Notes under the pieces: generated by a model
Told to the model about the DNA's origin: nothing
Seen by the model: the letters and a program-made list of their open reading frames with translations, nothing else
Database searches by the model: none
Assembly: GCA_964610205.1 (NCBI GenBank)
Contig: CAZSVI010000010.1
Location: 1 to 43,612, forward strand
Direction: 5' to 3'
From: CAZSVI01 sp964610205
Lineage (GTDB): Bacteria; Bacillota; Clostridia; DSM-8532
Length of the DNA: 43,612 nt
In this document: in pieces, positions 1 to 9,002 of the stretch
How the letters are laid out: each line of letters opens with the position of its first letter
How positions within the stretch are numbered: position 1 is the first letter of the stretch
Made by a program: the position numbers and the translations under genes

Positions 1-1
1 T

Positions 2-265
2 TCCTCCCTGACTGCCTTTGCGCTTTGCATGGGTGAACTGGGGGCAACGCTTCTGGTAATTCCTCCGGGAACATCAACCCTGACGATTAAAATATACAAC
101 TATCTTCATTATGGCAGTACAGAAACGGTTAAAAGCCTTTGCCTGATCATTTTTGCGGGATGTTTGGTTTTTGGATGGGGGATAAAAAAGGGAATGCGGC
201 TTTGGGAAGATAAAGAATTTCGCATAAAAACAGGGTTCAGGGGAAGCGGAGGATTGGATGGATAA
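2..265 (+). CDS. ABC transporter permease, iron(III)-type (3' end only)
   Basis: The gene is cut by the window start; the frame is open from base 2 and ends at a TAA at 263-265. The visible 87 residues include ALCMGELGATLLVIPPGTST followed by a hydrophobic segment (SLCLIIFAGCLVFGWGI). This is the C-terminal half of the BPD_transp_1 domain as found in Fe3+/thiamine-type permeases (FbpB/AfuB group). The family forms the membrane channel of a binding-protein-dependent importer. The conserved EAA loop would lie upstream of the window. It overlaps the next gene by 8 bp, so the two are translationally coupled. The substrate cannot be decided from this fragment. Confidence 0.75.
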   Translation, partial: SSLTAFALCMGELGATLLVIPPGTSTLTIKIYNYLHYGSTETVKSLCLIIFAGCLVFGWGIKKGMRLWEDKEFRIKTGFRGSGGLDG

Positions 266-1298
266 TATTATAAAAAAATGTTTAATATTGCTTCTGTCTC
301 TTGCGGCACTCTTTGTATTTATTCTGGCTTTGCGCAATACAAATGAAGCGCCGCCGGATATACCGGATACGGGAAAGGACATTTTCGGCTTAATCCCGCC
401 CGGGGATGTAATGGACATGGCATTCATAAAGGATGCTGTTTACGCCGGAGGAAGGGATGGCGTGTACGTGATTGACAGAAACAATTATCAGGCGGAAAAG
501 CTTGAGTTTTCAACAAATATAACCTACGTCAGAGCTTTGCACGCGGATGACGAAGGATGGCTCTGGATCGGATGTACCCAGGGCTTGATGAGATATTTTC
601 CCGAAACAAAGGAAGAGAACCGGATAATCGCAGAGAAAGAATCCATACCCGATGAAAGAGTCAACAGCATTATGCAGGACAGTAAAAAACGCCTTTGGGT
701 GGGGACCTGGGGAGGGGCTGCCTGCCTGGAAGACGAAAAATGGAGTGTTTTGACAGAGGACGATGGTTTGATGAAAAACATGGTAAATGTTATTGATGAA
801 GACAGCGAAGGCGGTTTGTGGTTTGGTTCCTATTCGGTTAAGGAGGGAGGGGTAAGCTGCCTCAGCAATGGTCAATGGCAATATTTTAATACACAGACAC
901 ATCTCCATAATGAAAACGTTACTTCAATTATGCAGGCTCACAACGGCGATGTATGGATAGGAACGGGTCTTTATGATCATGGCGGAGCGGCCATTTTACG
1001 GCTGGACGGCTTTGTATGGAAGCTTTTCGGAAAAATGGCAAAGGAAGACGGGCTTGTGGGGGAAAAGGTGCGTTCCCTCTTCCAAACCAGGGAAGGAACT
1101 GTTATTATAGGTTCGGAATATAACGGACTGACCTGTGTAAAGAACGGTATATGCAGCCATTTGACAATGGCAGAGGGGCTTTCCGACAATGAAATAAAAT
1201 GTATTCTGCAGGATAAGGAAGGGCGTATATGGCTTGGAACAAGAAATGGTATTACGGTTATCGCAAATGAAGAAGCGCTTTTTAATAAAAACCCTTAA
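258..1298 (+). CDS. Membrane-anchored two-component-regulator-type beta-propeller protein
   Basis: This is a 346-residue protein. Residues about 5-25 form an uncleaved signal anchor (KKCLILLLSLAALFVFILAL). The rest is an extracytoplasmic propeller of Reg_prop repeats (PF07494 type). The repeat hallmark, an aspartate or glycine turn followed by LWIG/LWVGT/LWFGS/VWIGT/IWLGT, recurs about every 40-50 residues near positions 100, 148, 187, 233 and 326. Such propellers normally form the sensor half of hybrid histidine kinases, but here no kinase domain follows. The ATG at 258 has GGAGGA a few bases upstream. The gene overlaps the upstream permease by 8 bp, so it probably serves that transporter as a surface sensor or accessory protein; this role is inference. 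Its stop codon overlaps that of the convergent regulator. Confidence 0.7.
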   Translation: MDNIIKKCLILLLSLAALFVFILALRNTNEAPPDIPDTGKDIFGLIPPGDVMDMAFIKDAVYAGGRDGVYVIDRNNYQAEKLEFSTNITYVRALHADDEGWLWIGCTQGLMRYFPETKEENRIIAEKESIPDERVNSIMQDSKKRLWVGTWGGAACLEDEKWSVLTEDDGLMKNMVNVIDEDSEGGLWFGSYSVKEGGVSCLSNGQWQYFNTQTHLHNENVTSIMQAHNGDVWIGTGLYDHGGAAILRLDGFVWKLFGKMAKEDGLVGEKVRSLFQTREGTVIIGSEYNGLTCVKNGICSHLTMAEGLSDNEIKCILQDKEGRIWLGTRNGITVIANEEALFNKNP

Positions 1299-3562
1299 CA
1301 TTCCCAGTCAGGCATATTTTCTCTTTTTATGTTCTGTCTGTACTCCGAAGGAGTAATTCCCATTACTTTTTTGAAGATGGTGTAAAAGTAGCTTTTACTG
1401 TAAAAGCCTGCCTTTACGGCAATGTCACCAACCGGTAAGCTGTATTCCTCAAGTAATTCAAGTGTCTTATCCACCCTTATTTTGTTTATATAATCACCTA
1501 TTGACTTGCTGGTGTAAGTTTTAAACAGTCTGCCCAGGTAATTCGGCGAGAGGTTGAGCTTGTCGGCTATTGTATTCAGGCAAAGGTTTTCGTCCGTATA
1601 GTGCCCGTTAATTATTTCAATAGCCATATTCATAAGGACCTCATATTTTGAATTCTTATGCTGCTCCAGCAGTGTAAACACATGGGTAAACATGTTCAAA
1701 AAGCGGTTTTTAATTTCGTCCAGGGTTTCGCATTTGTTAATGGCCGAGATAAACGAGTTGAAATCGTAATCTATGGAATATTTACTTGTGCTCTCTATGC
1801 TTTCAAAGGTATTGACAATGGATGATGTCAGCCTGAGCAGAAGGGAATTCATGACTTTGTATGTATAATCCTTTGCCGGATAGAGGATCTCATCCAGAAA
1901 CTTTTCGGCTTGCTCCGCCTTGCCGAGCATCAGGGCGTCAAGCAGCAACTTTTCCTTTTTGATTGGATATACATATTCCTGGGTATCAAGGGCTTTTAAT
2001 TCCTCAGAGTGTATGATGCATTTGTACCCGCAGAACATTCTGTAATTGGAAGCCCGTTTGACTTCGGAATACAGTAATCCGATGTCGTTGAAAGTATATC
2101 CGGAGGGGCTTATTGCGGCGGAGACAGATAATTTGATGTTCTTTTCAACTACATTCTGCACAAGCCTGACCATCTCATCAATCTCGCCGATATACCCTGG
2201 ACAGGCATTTTCGTTTAAGACCAATACAATATGGTCATCCTTCATATCCACAGTTTCAACGGGATATCTCGTTTTGAAGTTTTTAAGGGCTTCCTTCATA
2301 ACGGCTTGCTTTAAAAGCGTAATTTCGTAGTTCTTAAAACGGGAACACAGTTCATCATAGTGGTCAATCCGGAAAAGAATCAGCAACAGCGCGTCATCCG
2401 CCGAGAAAGAGATATTATATCTTTCAAAATCCTTCCTTGCTTTTTCGGATGAAAAAAGTAAATTGTTCTGCAGGCTGATGTAAAGAAATTCTTCCTTAAG
2501 CTTTTCCTGATCACTTCGATTATCCTTTATTTGATTTTGCAGGCTGTCGATAATGTCATCGATGGATTTCTTTGCCTTTCCGGTAACAATATATGAAATA
2601 ACAAAGCCAATAATCAGATAAACCAGAAACATAAGAGCGGCTATTGAACTTATTTTTCTCAGATTTTCATATATAACGCTGTAGGGAATAAGACGTATAA
2701 AATACCAGCCCAGCTTGTTTGAACGGACGTATGTAACGAAGTGTTTCTTGTCCGACATATTGCATATGAATGATCCGGTGTCATTTTTATAATTACGTAT
2801 TCTGGATGAAAACTCTTCCTGTGAAATATCATAAAGCATATCATCCTTGTAAAGAGAACTGACCAGCACCCCTTTTTCGTTCATGATGCATATATCGCCT
2901 TTCATAGCGCTATTCCATGATTCTATTGAGTTCCTTACCCATTCCTCCGATACGTTTATCATAATAACTTCGCCGGGATATGCGGGAGCAGAACTCGGAT
3001 AGCTGTAAACAATGGTATAAATATTTACGGTATTGTTCGGTACATCCGGAGCTCCGTAAATTTTAACCTTTCTGGGTATGGGATATAATATCCTTACATT
3101 TTCGTAATCATCAATTAACCTGACAGCTTCCTTGTCAAAGAAATCGGTTCTCGCTTTTTTAGGTTCGCCTGAAAGAGTAGTATAGAAACAATCGGTCTGT
3201 CTGTTATAGACATAGATGGATATGATGTTTGTGCCTGCCAAAGTAAAGCTGTTGAGCCTTGCATAGGCCTTTTGCATAGTAAGCGCATCCTCAATCAGGT
3301 TGTTCACAAGGTTGGAAATCGACTGATCATTGTATATCTGGAAGGTGAGCTTTCTTATGGGTTCAAAGAGCGAATCACAGCTAAGGCTTATTTGAAGAAG
3401 GCTGCCGTTGGAATTGCTTATAATCCGCTTATCCTCCAGGCTGCGATACACTGAGAAAAAAACGATGGATATCCCCAACAATATCAAAACCATTGACAGG
3501 AAGATATATTTTTTTAAAAAACCAAATACTTTTTCCTTATCCTTTTTTATTTCAGATTTCAT
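1295..3562 (-). CDS. AraC-family transcriptional regulator with extracytoplasmic sensor (YesN-like)
   Basis: This is a 755-residue protein. It has TM1 at about residues 19-38, an extracytoplasmic sensor of about 265 residues, TM2 at about 304-327 (IAALMFLVYLIIGFVISYIV), a cytoplasmic linker, and a C-terminal AraC/XylS double helix-turn-helix at about 655-750. The second HTH is visible as DIAVKAGFYSKSYFYTIFKK followed by the family signature GITPSEYR. Proteins of this build in Clostridia and Paenibacilli usually activate neighbouring LplB/YtcP-type sugar importers. Here the gene is divergent from exactly such an operon (from 3941). It likely senses an extracellular ligand, or the loaded lipoprotein at 5935, and controls the intervening region; this is inferred from context. 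Confidence 0.88.
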   Translation of the reverse strand: MKSEIKKDKEKVFGFLKKYIFLSMVLILLGISIVFFSVYRSLEDKRIISNSNGSLLQISLSCDSLFEPIRKLTFQIYNDQSISNLVNNLIEDALTMQKAYARLNSFTLAGTNIISIYVYNRQTDCFYTTLSGEPKKARTDFFDKEAVRLIDDYENVRILYPIPRKVKIYGAPDVPNNTVNIYTIVYSYPSSAPAYPGEVIMINVSEEWVRNSIESWNSAMKGDICIMNEKGVLVSSLYKDDMLYDISQEEFSSRIRNYKNDTGSFICNMSDKKHFVTYVRSNKLGWYFIRLIPYSVIYENLRKISSIAALMFLVYLIIGFVISYIVTGKAKKSIDDIIDSLQNQIKDNRSDQEKLKEEFLYISLQNNLLFSSEKARKDFERYNISFSADDALLLILFRIDHYDELCSRFKNYEITLLKQAVMKEALKNFKTRYPVETVDMKDDHIVLVLNENACPGYIGEIDEMVRLVQNVVEKNIKLSVSAAISPSGYTFNDIGLLYSEVKRASNYRMFCGYKCIIHSEELKALDTQEYVYPIKKEKLLLDALMLGKAEQAEKFLDEILYPAKDYTYKVMNSLLLRLTSSIVNTFESIESTSKYSIDYDFNSFISAINKCETLDEIKNRFLNMFTHVFTLLEQHKNSKYEVLMNMAIEIINGHYTDENLCLNTIADKLNLSPNYLGRLFKTYTSKSIGDYINKIRVDKTLELLEEYSLPVGDIAVKAGFYSKSYFYTIFKKVMGITPSEYRQNIKRENMPDWEC

Positions 3563-3940
3563 GAATAAAAACCCCGCCGCTTTACTTAAACATTATAATA
3601 TATGAACTTATATAAAAACCATATATGAGATTTCCCAAAAAAATTATATTTCCAAAGGGTTATTACTCAAAAACTAAATCTGGTTTGTCGTTTCCGTTAA
3701 AATTAATAAAAACAATGCTTTTATAGTTATTATTTTAGTATAATTCCAACAGATTATCAATAAAACCAGCCTGAAAAAGTAATTATCGTTGTAAATCTAA
3801 TAAAATGTTATATTTCAAAGTTACATTTGTTTAATTATCAAAGAAATTCCTCAATATAGGAGTTTACAGTTTTGGAATTATGGTAGAGAATTACTATAGA
3901 GGTTATTCTCCAAACAATGATATCCGTCAGGGGGAAAAAC
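3563..3940. promoter_or_regulatory. Divergent intergenic region between regulator and importer 1
   Basis: This AT-rich region of 378 bases has no convincing open frame. A TATAAT at 3739-3744 could be a plus-strand -10 box for the importer, but its -35 (around 3716, TGCTTT) is weak. That would be expected of an activator-dependent promoter. I see no long perfect inverted repeat here. An in-frame ATG at 3917 exists, but the ATG at 3941 is preferred because a CAGGGGG sequence (3929-3935) sits just ahead of it. Confidence 0.4.
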
Positions 3941-4927
3941 ATGGCAGCTATTGAGTATAAAAGCAGAAAAGGAAAAAGGTCAAATCCAATATATAATTTT
4001 TTGAGAGAAATAAAAATGAACGGCAGTCTGTTCTTTTTATTATTGCCCGGGTTCGTTCTTGTATTTTTATTGAATTATATGCCGATGGCCGGTATATTAT
4101 TGGCCTTTAAAAAGTATCAATTTATAGATAAGAATTTTTTTATAAACCTGTTTAAGCTTGAATGGGTCGGCCTGGATAATTTTTGGATATTTTTTAATGA
4201 TCCGTATTTTGCCAGTGCTTTAAAAAATACCATACTATATAATATAGTTTTTTTGATCACAGGAACGATAATGTCACTTATTATCGCTATTGTTATAGAT
4301 GAAATGACCAACAAAAGTATGGCTAAGCTATACCATAGCTGTATGATATTGCCGTATTTTTTGTCATGGGTTGTCTTCAGCTATGTGGTATTTGCTTTCC
4401 TTGGGCAGGAATACGGATATATAAATAATTCCATACTTGCGCCTCTTGGCCTTAAAGGGATAGCGTGGTATGAAGAACCAAAATACTGGCCGGTTATTTT
4501 GCTGATTGTCAATACAATTAGGAATGCCGCTTACGGCAGTATATTATATTTGTCGGCCATAGTAGGAATAGATCCGGAGTACTATGAACTGGCCAGAATT
4601 TACGGCGCAAACAAATGGCAGCAGATTACCAGAATTACGCTGCCCTTAATATCAAATGTGGTGATCATCCTTGTTATATTAAACGTCGGAAACATACTGT
4701 CCGCTGATTTCGGCATGTTTTATAACGTTCCGCTGCATGTTTCGGTACTCAGGCACAAGACTTACATAATCGATGTGTATATTTATGACCTGCTTAAGCT
4801 AAGTACGGGAAATATGATAGGGAAATCCACCGCGGCAGGACTTTTCAAATCAGTATTCGGTATGATCATCGTTCTGTTGTCAAACCTTATAGTCAGAAGA
4901 GTTGACAAAGAAAAAGCGTTGTTTTAG
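3941..4927 (+). CDS. Carbohydrate ABC transporter permease, LplB-type
   Basis: This 328-residue inner-membrane permease has six predicted membrane segments. The EAA-type cytoplasmic loop reads YYELARIYGANKWQQITRI and is followed by TLPLI; this is where the ATPase docks. The N-terminal LLPGFVLVFLLNYMPMAGI is typical of LplB/YteP permeases for oligosaccharides or their derivatives. The start at 3941 is chosen over 3917 because of the Shine-Dalgarno CAGGGGG about 6 bases upstream. It is the first gene of importer 1, and the next permease starts 12 bases after its stop. No ATPase gene accompanies the operon; importers of this family commonly share an MsmX-like ATPase. Confidence 0.9.
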   Translation: MAAIEYKSRKGKRSNPIYNFLREIKMNGSLFFLLLPGFVLVFLLNYMPMAGILLAFKKYQFIDKNFFINLFKLEWVGLDNFWIFFNDPYFASALKNTILYNIVFLITGTIMSLIIAIVIDEMTNKSMAKLYHSCMILPYFLSWVVFSYVVFAFLGQEYGYINNSILAPLGLKGIAWYEEPKYWPVILLIVNTIRNAAYGSILYLSAIVGIDPEYYELARIYGANKWQQITRITLPLISNVVIILVILNVGNILSADFGMFYNVPLHVSVLRHKTYIIDVYIYDLLKLSTGNMIGKSTAAGLFKSVFGMIIVLLSNLIVRRVDKEKALF

Positions 4928-4939
4928 GGGGAGGCATCT

Positions 4940-5851
4940 ATGAAAAAGTCGTCTGTCACAGATAATATATCATACGGTTGGAATATTGTATTAAATATAT
5001 TCACTGCCTTATACACAATTTTATGCTTACTTCCGTTTCTTCTGGTTATTATAGTCTCATTTACCGATGAAGGTATGATAAGCCGGAACGGATATTCATT
5101 CATTCCCGAAGCTTTGTCCCTTGAGGCGTATAAATCATTGTTTCTGAATACCCGGTCTATAGGAAGGATTTACCTGGTGTCCATCTTTGTTACGGTCGTG
5201 GGCACAATAGTGAGCGTGCTGGTTATGGCAATGTACGCGTACCCGATTTCACGGAGCAGCTTCCGGTATAAAAACCATTTTACATTTTATATTTTCTTTA
5301 CGATGCTTTTCGGCGGAGGGATGGTGCCATGGTACATTATCTGCACCCAGGTGCTTCGTTTGAAGGATACGGTGTGGGCGCTGATAGTTCCGTATCTTTT
5401 TAATGCCTTTTATGTCATAATTATCAGAACATTTTTTAAAACAACAATTCATGAATCAATGATTGAATCGGCAAAACTGGATGGCGCCGGTGAAATAAGA
5501 ATTTTTACGGTAATTGTTCTTCCCCTGTCTATGCCGGTCATTGCAAGCATCGGACTTTTTACGTCCATATATTACTGGAACGACTGGTGGCTTTCGCTTA
5601 TTCTTCAAAACAAATCCGAATGGATTAATTTGCAGTATGCGATGTACAGGGTTCTGGCAGACGCGACTTATCTTGCTCAGCTAAGTTCAGGCGCGGGAGG
5701 AGGTCTTACACAGTCCGAACTTGCAAAAATGCCGACGCAAACCGTACGTATGGCAATGTGCGCTTTTGCGATGGGTCCCATTTTGCTTGCGTATCCTTTC
5801 TTCCAGAGATATTTTATAAAAGGACTTACCATCGGCTCGATAAAGGGTTAA
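4940..5851 (+). CDS. Carbohydrate ABC transporter permease, YtcP/AraQ-type
   Basis: This 303-residue protein is the second channel subunit of importer 1. The periplasm-facing NGYSFIPEALSLEAYK segment near residue 50 is typical of the YtcP group. The EAA loop ESAKLDGAGEIRIFTVIVLP is also present. The C-terminus RYFIKGLTIGSIKG is the near-invariant ending of this family. GGGGGAGG lies about 5 bases before the ATG. It is cotranscribed with the permease at 3941 and probably with the lipoprotein at 5935, with a small hairpin in between. Confidence 0.9.
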   Translation: MKKSSVTDNISYGWNIVLNIFTALYTILCLLPFLLVIIVSFTDEGMISRNGYSFIPEALSLEAYKSLFLNTRSIGRIYLVSIFVTVVGTIVSVLVMAMYAYPISRSSFRYKNHFTFYIFFTMLFGGGMVPWYIICTQVLRLKDTVWALIVPYLFNAFYVIIIRTFFKTTIHESMIESAKLDGAGEIRIFTVIVLPLSMPVIASIGLFTSIYYWNDWWLSLILQNKSEWINLQYAMYRVLADATYLAQLSSGAGGGLTQSELAKMPTQTVRMAMCAFAMGPILLAYPFFQRYFIKGLTIGSIKG

Positions 5852-5860
5852 AGCGAATTT

Positions 5861-5894
5861 AAGCGGCATATAATCCCGGGGTATTCCGCCGCTT
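5861..5894 (+). other. Intercistronic hairpin between permease and binding-protein genes
   Basis: AAGCGGC (5861-5867) is complementary to GCCGCTT (5888-5894), and there is partial inner pairing (ATAATCCC with GGGGTATT). No T-run follows, so it does not look like a full terminator. In importer operons such hairpins often protect or separate the more abundant binding-protein message; that role is inferred here. Confidence 0.45.
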
Positions 5895-5934
5895 GAAGAT
5901 AAAAATACAAAATTAGTTAAGAGGAGGCGTTTTT

Positions 5935-7482
5935 ATGAAAAAATTCTCAAAACTTCTGAGTCTGGCTCTTTGTATCTGTATTGCGCTGACTATTTTACTG
6001 ACAGGCTGCGCAAAGCCAGGAAGCGGGGATACTGCCGATACCGGCAAAACTGAGCCGGCAGGATCGACGCAGGCTGAGCCCAAGTATGAACCGTATGAAG
6101 TGGTGTGGTACTTTGGGGGGAACGGTACCGAACCGGACGAAAAGCTGGTAGAGGCGGAGATAGGCAAATATCTGAAGGATAAAATCAATACGACGGTAGA
6201 TATTATTACCTTCCCGTTATCAGAATATAACCAGAAAATACAGACTATCCTGCAGTCCGGTGAAAAAGTCGATCTGTTTTTCTCGTGTTCATGGCTTACG
6301 GTTTATTTCGAGGTGGCCAGGAACGGTTTGGTTCAGGAGATCACAGACGAAATGCTGAGCAAGTATGCGCCCCATGCCAAAGAAGTGCTTGGAGCTACTC
6401 CTTTCCTGGAGGGTGCAAAGGTCGACGGCAAGCTGTACCATCTGGCCTGCAACAAAGAAGTGGGAAGACAGGGCGGTGTGCTTCTGAATAAGGCGCTTGT
6501 TGACAAGTACAATTTTAACCTGAGTTCAATAAAGAAATATGCGGACCTCGAACCATTGCTTCAAACCATAAAGGATAATGAACCGGGCGTCTACCCCCTC
6601 GGCACCTGCGGAAATGATGAAATAAGCAATATAAATGCTTGCTATGGCAACTGGTCAAACAGTATGTGGATTAAATATCCGATGAATGGGACCAAATGGG
6701 TCACGATGTTCGATATTCCTGAAGCCGTTGAAATATGGAGGGTCGCAAAGAGATACAGCGATGCCGGCTTTATCAGGCAGGATGCCATATCGGTTCAGGA
6801 TGTAACGCCGGATCTGAAGGCGGGAAAAGTATTCGCGACGCATTTGCAGCTCAAACCCGGTAAAGATAAGGAATTTGCTATGAATACCCCCGGTGTTGAT
6901 TGGGTACAGGTCGAGCTTACCGATGCTGTTGTTCCGTCGGGAGATACAACAGGCTCCATGATGGCCATACCTACGACTTGTCAAAAACCTGAAAGGGTTT
7001 TGATGTTTTATGACTATTTCTATTATGACAGGAACTTGCTGACTCTGGTGAACTATGGCATTGAAAACACGCACTATGTCAAGATTGACGACAACACTAT
7101 CGACTATGCGCCTGCTACCGAAAACGGAACCAAGTCGGGATGGATACAACCGAATTCTCTCTGGATGGTGGGCAATCAGTTTGAAAACTATCTTTTTAAG
7201 GGAGAAGACCCCAATAAGTATGAGAATCTTAAAAAATTCAATGCCGAGTGCAAGCCTTTCGGAGATTCAACCGGATTTATTTTTGATTCTACGAAATGCG
7301 ATAATGAATGGACGAAGCTTAGTGCAGCCGGATCGGACATATACAATATGTTGAATTTGGGTCTTGCCGGCGATGTTGACGCCGCAATTGAGGAACAGCT
7401 GAGAATATGGAACAACGCCGGACTTCAGGATGTTCTGGCTGAATACAACAGGCAGTTTGAAGAATTCAAAGCAGGCAGATAA
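5935..7482 (+). CDS. Extracellular solute-binding lipoprotein of importer 1 (LplA-like)
   Basis: This 515-residue lipoprotein has a lysine-start signal peptide and lipobox L22-T23-G24-C25, so the mature protein would be lipid-anchored at Cys25. A low-complexity linker rich in G, T, D and P follows. The remainder matches family 1 extracellular solute-binding proteins of the LplA type (about 500 residues), with a WYFGGNGTEPDE segment and a C-terminal EEQLRIWNNAGLQDVLAEYN helix. AAGAGGAGGCG lies ahead of the ATG. It would deliver a sugar-like ligand to the permeases at 3941 and 4940, and is followed directly by a strong terminator-like hairpin that closes the operon. The ligand is unknown. Confidence 0.88.
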   Translation: MKKFSKLLSLALCICIALTILLTGCAKPGSGDTADTGKTEPAGSTQAEPKYEPYEVVWYFGGNGTEPDEKLVEAEIGKYLKDKINTTVDIITFPLSEYNQKIQTILQSGEKVDLFFSCSWLTVYFEVARNGLVQEITDEMLSKYAPHAKEVLGATPFLEGAKVDGKLYHLACNKEVGRQGGVLLNKALVDKYNFNLSSIKKYADLEPLLQTIKDNEPGVYPLGTCGNDEISNINACYGNWSNSMWIKYPMNGTKWVTMFDIPEAVEIWRVAKRYSDAGFIRQDAISVQDVTPDLKAGKVFATHLQLKPGKDKEFAMNTPGVDWVQVELTDAVVPSGDTTGSMMAIPTTCQKPERVLMFYDYFYYDRNLLTLVNYGIENTHYVKIDDNTIDYAPATENGTKSGWIQPNSLWMVGNQFENYLFKGEDPNKYENLKKFNAECKPFGDSTGFIFDSTKCDNEWTKLSAAGSDIYNMLNLGLAGDVDAAIEEQLRIWNNAGLQDVLAEYNRQFEEFKAGR

Positions 7483-7501
7483 ATTCCTGCCTATAAAGAA
7501 A

Positions 7502-7532
7502 ACAGCCCGGAGATGCAATATCTCCGGGCTGT
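7502..7532 (+). terminator. Terminator-like hairpin after importer 1
   Basis: A perfect 13-bp stem, ACAGCCCGGAGAT (7502-7514) with ATCTCCGGGCTGT (7520-7532), encloses a 5-base loop. It starts 20 bases after the binding-protein stop. The downstream T-run is weak (GCTTTAAG), so termination may be incomplete. Confidence 0.7.
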
Positions 7533-7594
7533 GCTTTAAGATGTGCCCAAAATATTCAACGAGTGATTTTGATGTTTACATACACCCTTTTAGT

Positions 7595-7636
7595 CGGGGG
7601 ATTAAATCTGCTGTTTATAAAGAGGTTTATCCCCCG
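7595..7636 (+). promoter_or_regulatory. Leader hairpin upstream of oxidoreductase gene
   Basis: CGGGGGAT-T-AAA (7595-7606) pairs with TTTATCCCCCG (7626-7636) in an 11-bp stem with one bulge. A second short stem, CCTG/CAGG (7637-7649), is stacked directly behind it. It lies 58 bases upstream of the gene at 7694. It does not match a riboswitch class I know. Confidence 0.35.
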
Positions 7637-7693
7637 CCTGTATAGCAGGGGTATGAGTGGAAATTTGGTAAATAGAATGTTTTAGAGGGGAAA

Positions 7694-8890
7694 ATGATGA
7701 GTATAAACTGTAATGGAGGTAAAATTATTGTTCTGGGAGGAGGATCAAGAGGTATTTTTTTCATCCGGATGCTCGTTACAAAAATAGGGAGGGAAGTAGC
7801 GGCTATAGTGGATAATTATGTTGAAGGCCATGATGCCATAAGGTATAGATTGAAAGAGGCCGGAATAAATGATATTCCATTATACTGTTCTCTGGAAGAA
7901 GCTTTGGAACATACATCCCCGGAAGAGGTAAATATACTTTTTATGATGACGCCTGAGTGGACGCATCTGGATCTTTTCAGAAAAGCTATCGGTTCAGGAT
8001 TTCATGTATTCCTTGAGAAACCCATTGCCACAACACCGGAGGATTGCAAGGATATTTATAACATTTCAATAACAACGGATAAAATAGTACAGGTAGGTTT
8101 TGTCTTAAGATACTCCCCCTTTTATCAAAGAATAAAGCAGATAGTTAAGTCAGGGAAGCTGGGTAAAATTCTGGTAATACAAATGAACGAAAGGATGACA
8201 CTTCAGCATGGTACGGCATTCAAGAGATTATGGCACAGACTGAAGAAATATACGGGAGGGTTTATCAATGAAAAGTGCTGCCATGACATTGATCTTATGT
8301 GCTGGATGATGGAAAATCAAGCTTCTCCCTGTGAGGTATTCTCTCTCGGCGGGATTGGGTTTTCCTGTCATAAGAACACGCCTTTGCTCTGTGCCGAATG
8401 CGATCTTGATAAATGTCCATGGAGAGACATCGGCGTTGATTCATTGAAAAATATAAATGGCACAGCCTATTTCGATGCAACCTCAGCAGGGATTGGGAAA
8501 TGCGTTTTCCATTCCGATGCAGATGTATATGATCATCAAACAGTCAATATCCGTTTTGCCGATGGGAGCCATGGCATTTTTACTGCTGTGGCCATGAGCG
8601 GAAAACACGGGCGTGATATATTGATCCACGGTACTGACGGGTACCTTGAGGGGTCTCTGGAAGAGGGTATTATTAAATATACGGATTATTGGTCCAATGA
8701 AACTGAAATCGTAGAATTGGGCGATCTGGATCCCCATGGAGGAGGTGACTATACTGTAGTATCGGAGTTTCTCAAATGCATCGGGAGCGGCATCAAACCG
8801 ATATCAACCGTGGAGGATGGCTTGAGAGCAAGTTTGATAGCTTTTGCCGCCGATAAAAGCGTAGCGACCGGTTTAAATGTAAAACTATAA
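7694..8890 (+). CDS. Gfo/Idh/MocA-family oxidoreductase with Cys4 cluster
   Basis: This is a 398-residue cytosolic enzyme. The N-terminal Rossmann fold (KIIVLGGGSRG, residues 10-20) binds NAD(P). The family EKP motif is at 108-110, and the CCHDID segment (195-200) holds the usual catalytic histidine and aspartate. Members oxidise or reduce sugars, cyclitols or their derivatives. An unusual insertion carries C225-x7-C233-x2-C236-x4-C241, which could bind zinc or a cluster. AGAGGGG precedes the start; the ATG at 7697 is an equally plausible start. It stands between the importer 1 terminator and mutS2, so it may be monocistronic. The substrate is unknown. Confidence 0.82.
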   Translation: MMSINCNGGKIIVLGGGSRGIFFIRMLVTKIGREVAAIVDNYVEGHDAIRYRLKEAGINDIPLYCSLEEALEHTSPEEVNILFMMTPEWTHLDLFRKAIGSGFHVFLEKPIATTPEDCKDIYNISITTDKIVQVGFVLRYSPFYQRIKQIVKSGKLGKILVIQMNERMTLQHGTAFKRLWHRLKKYTGGFINEKCCHDIDLMCWMMENQASPCEVFSLGGIGFSCHKNTPLLCAECDLDKCPWRDIGVDSLKNINGTAYFDATSAGIGKCVFHSDADVYDHQTVNIRFADGSHGIFTAVAMSGKHGRDILIHGTDGYLEGSLEEGIIKYTDYWSNETEIVELGDLDPHGGGDYTVVSEFLKCIGSGIKPISTVEDGLRASLIAFAADKSVATGLNVKL

Positions 8891-8908
8891 GCCTTGAGAC
8901 AATTACCT

Positions 8909-8936
8909 TTTACTGACTGGGCTGCTGTGATATAAT
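8909..8936 (+). promoter_or_regulatory. Candidate sigma-A promoter for mutS2
   Basis: TTTACT (8909-8914) is 16 bases upstream of a perfect TATAAT (8931-8936). The box lies 66 bases before the mutS2 start codon. Confidence 0.5.
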
Positions 8937-9002
8937 ATGCATGCAGCCTGAAGCGGTGAGACAAAAGATAAAGCGTGCCATATATTATGGAAAGGATTAG
9001 CG

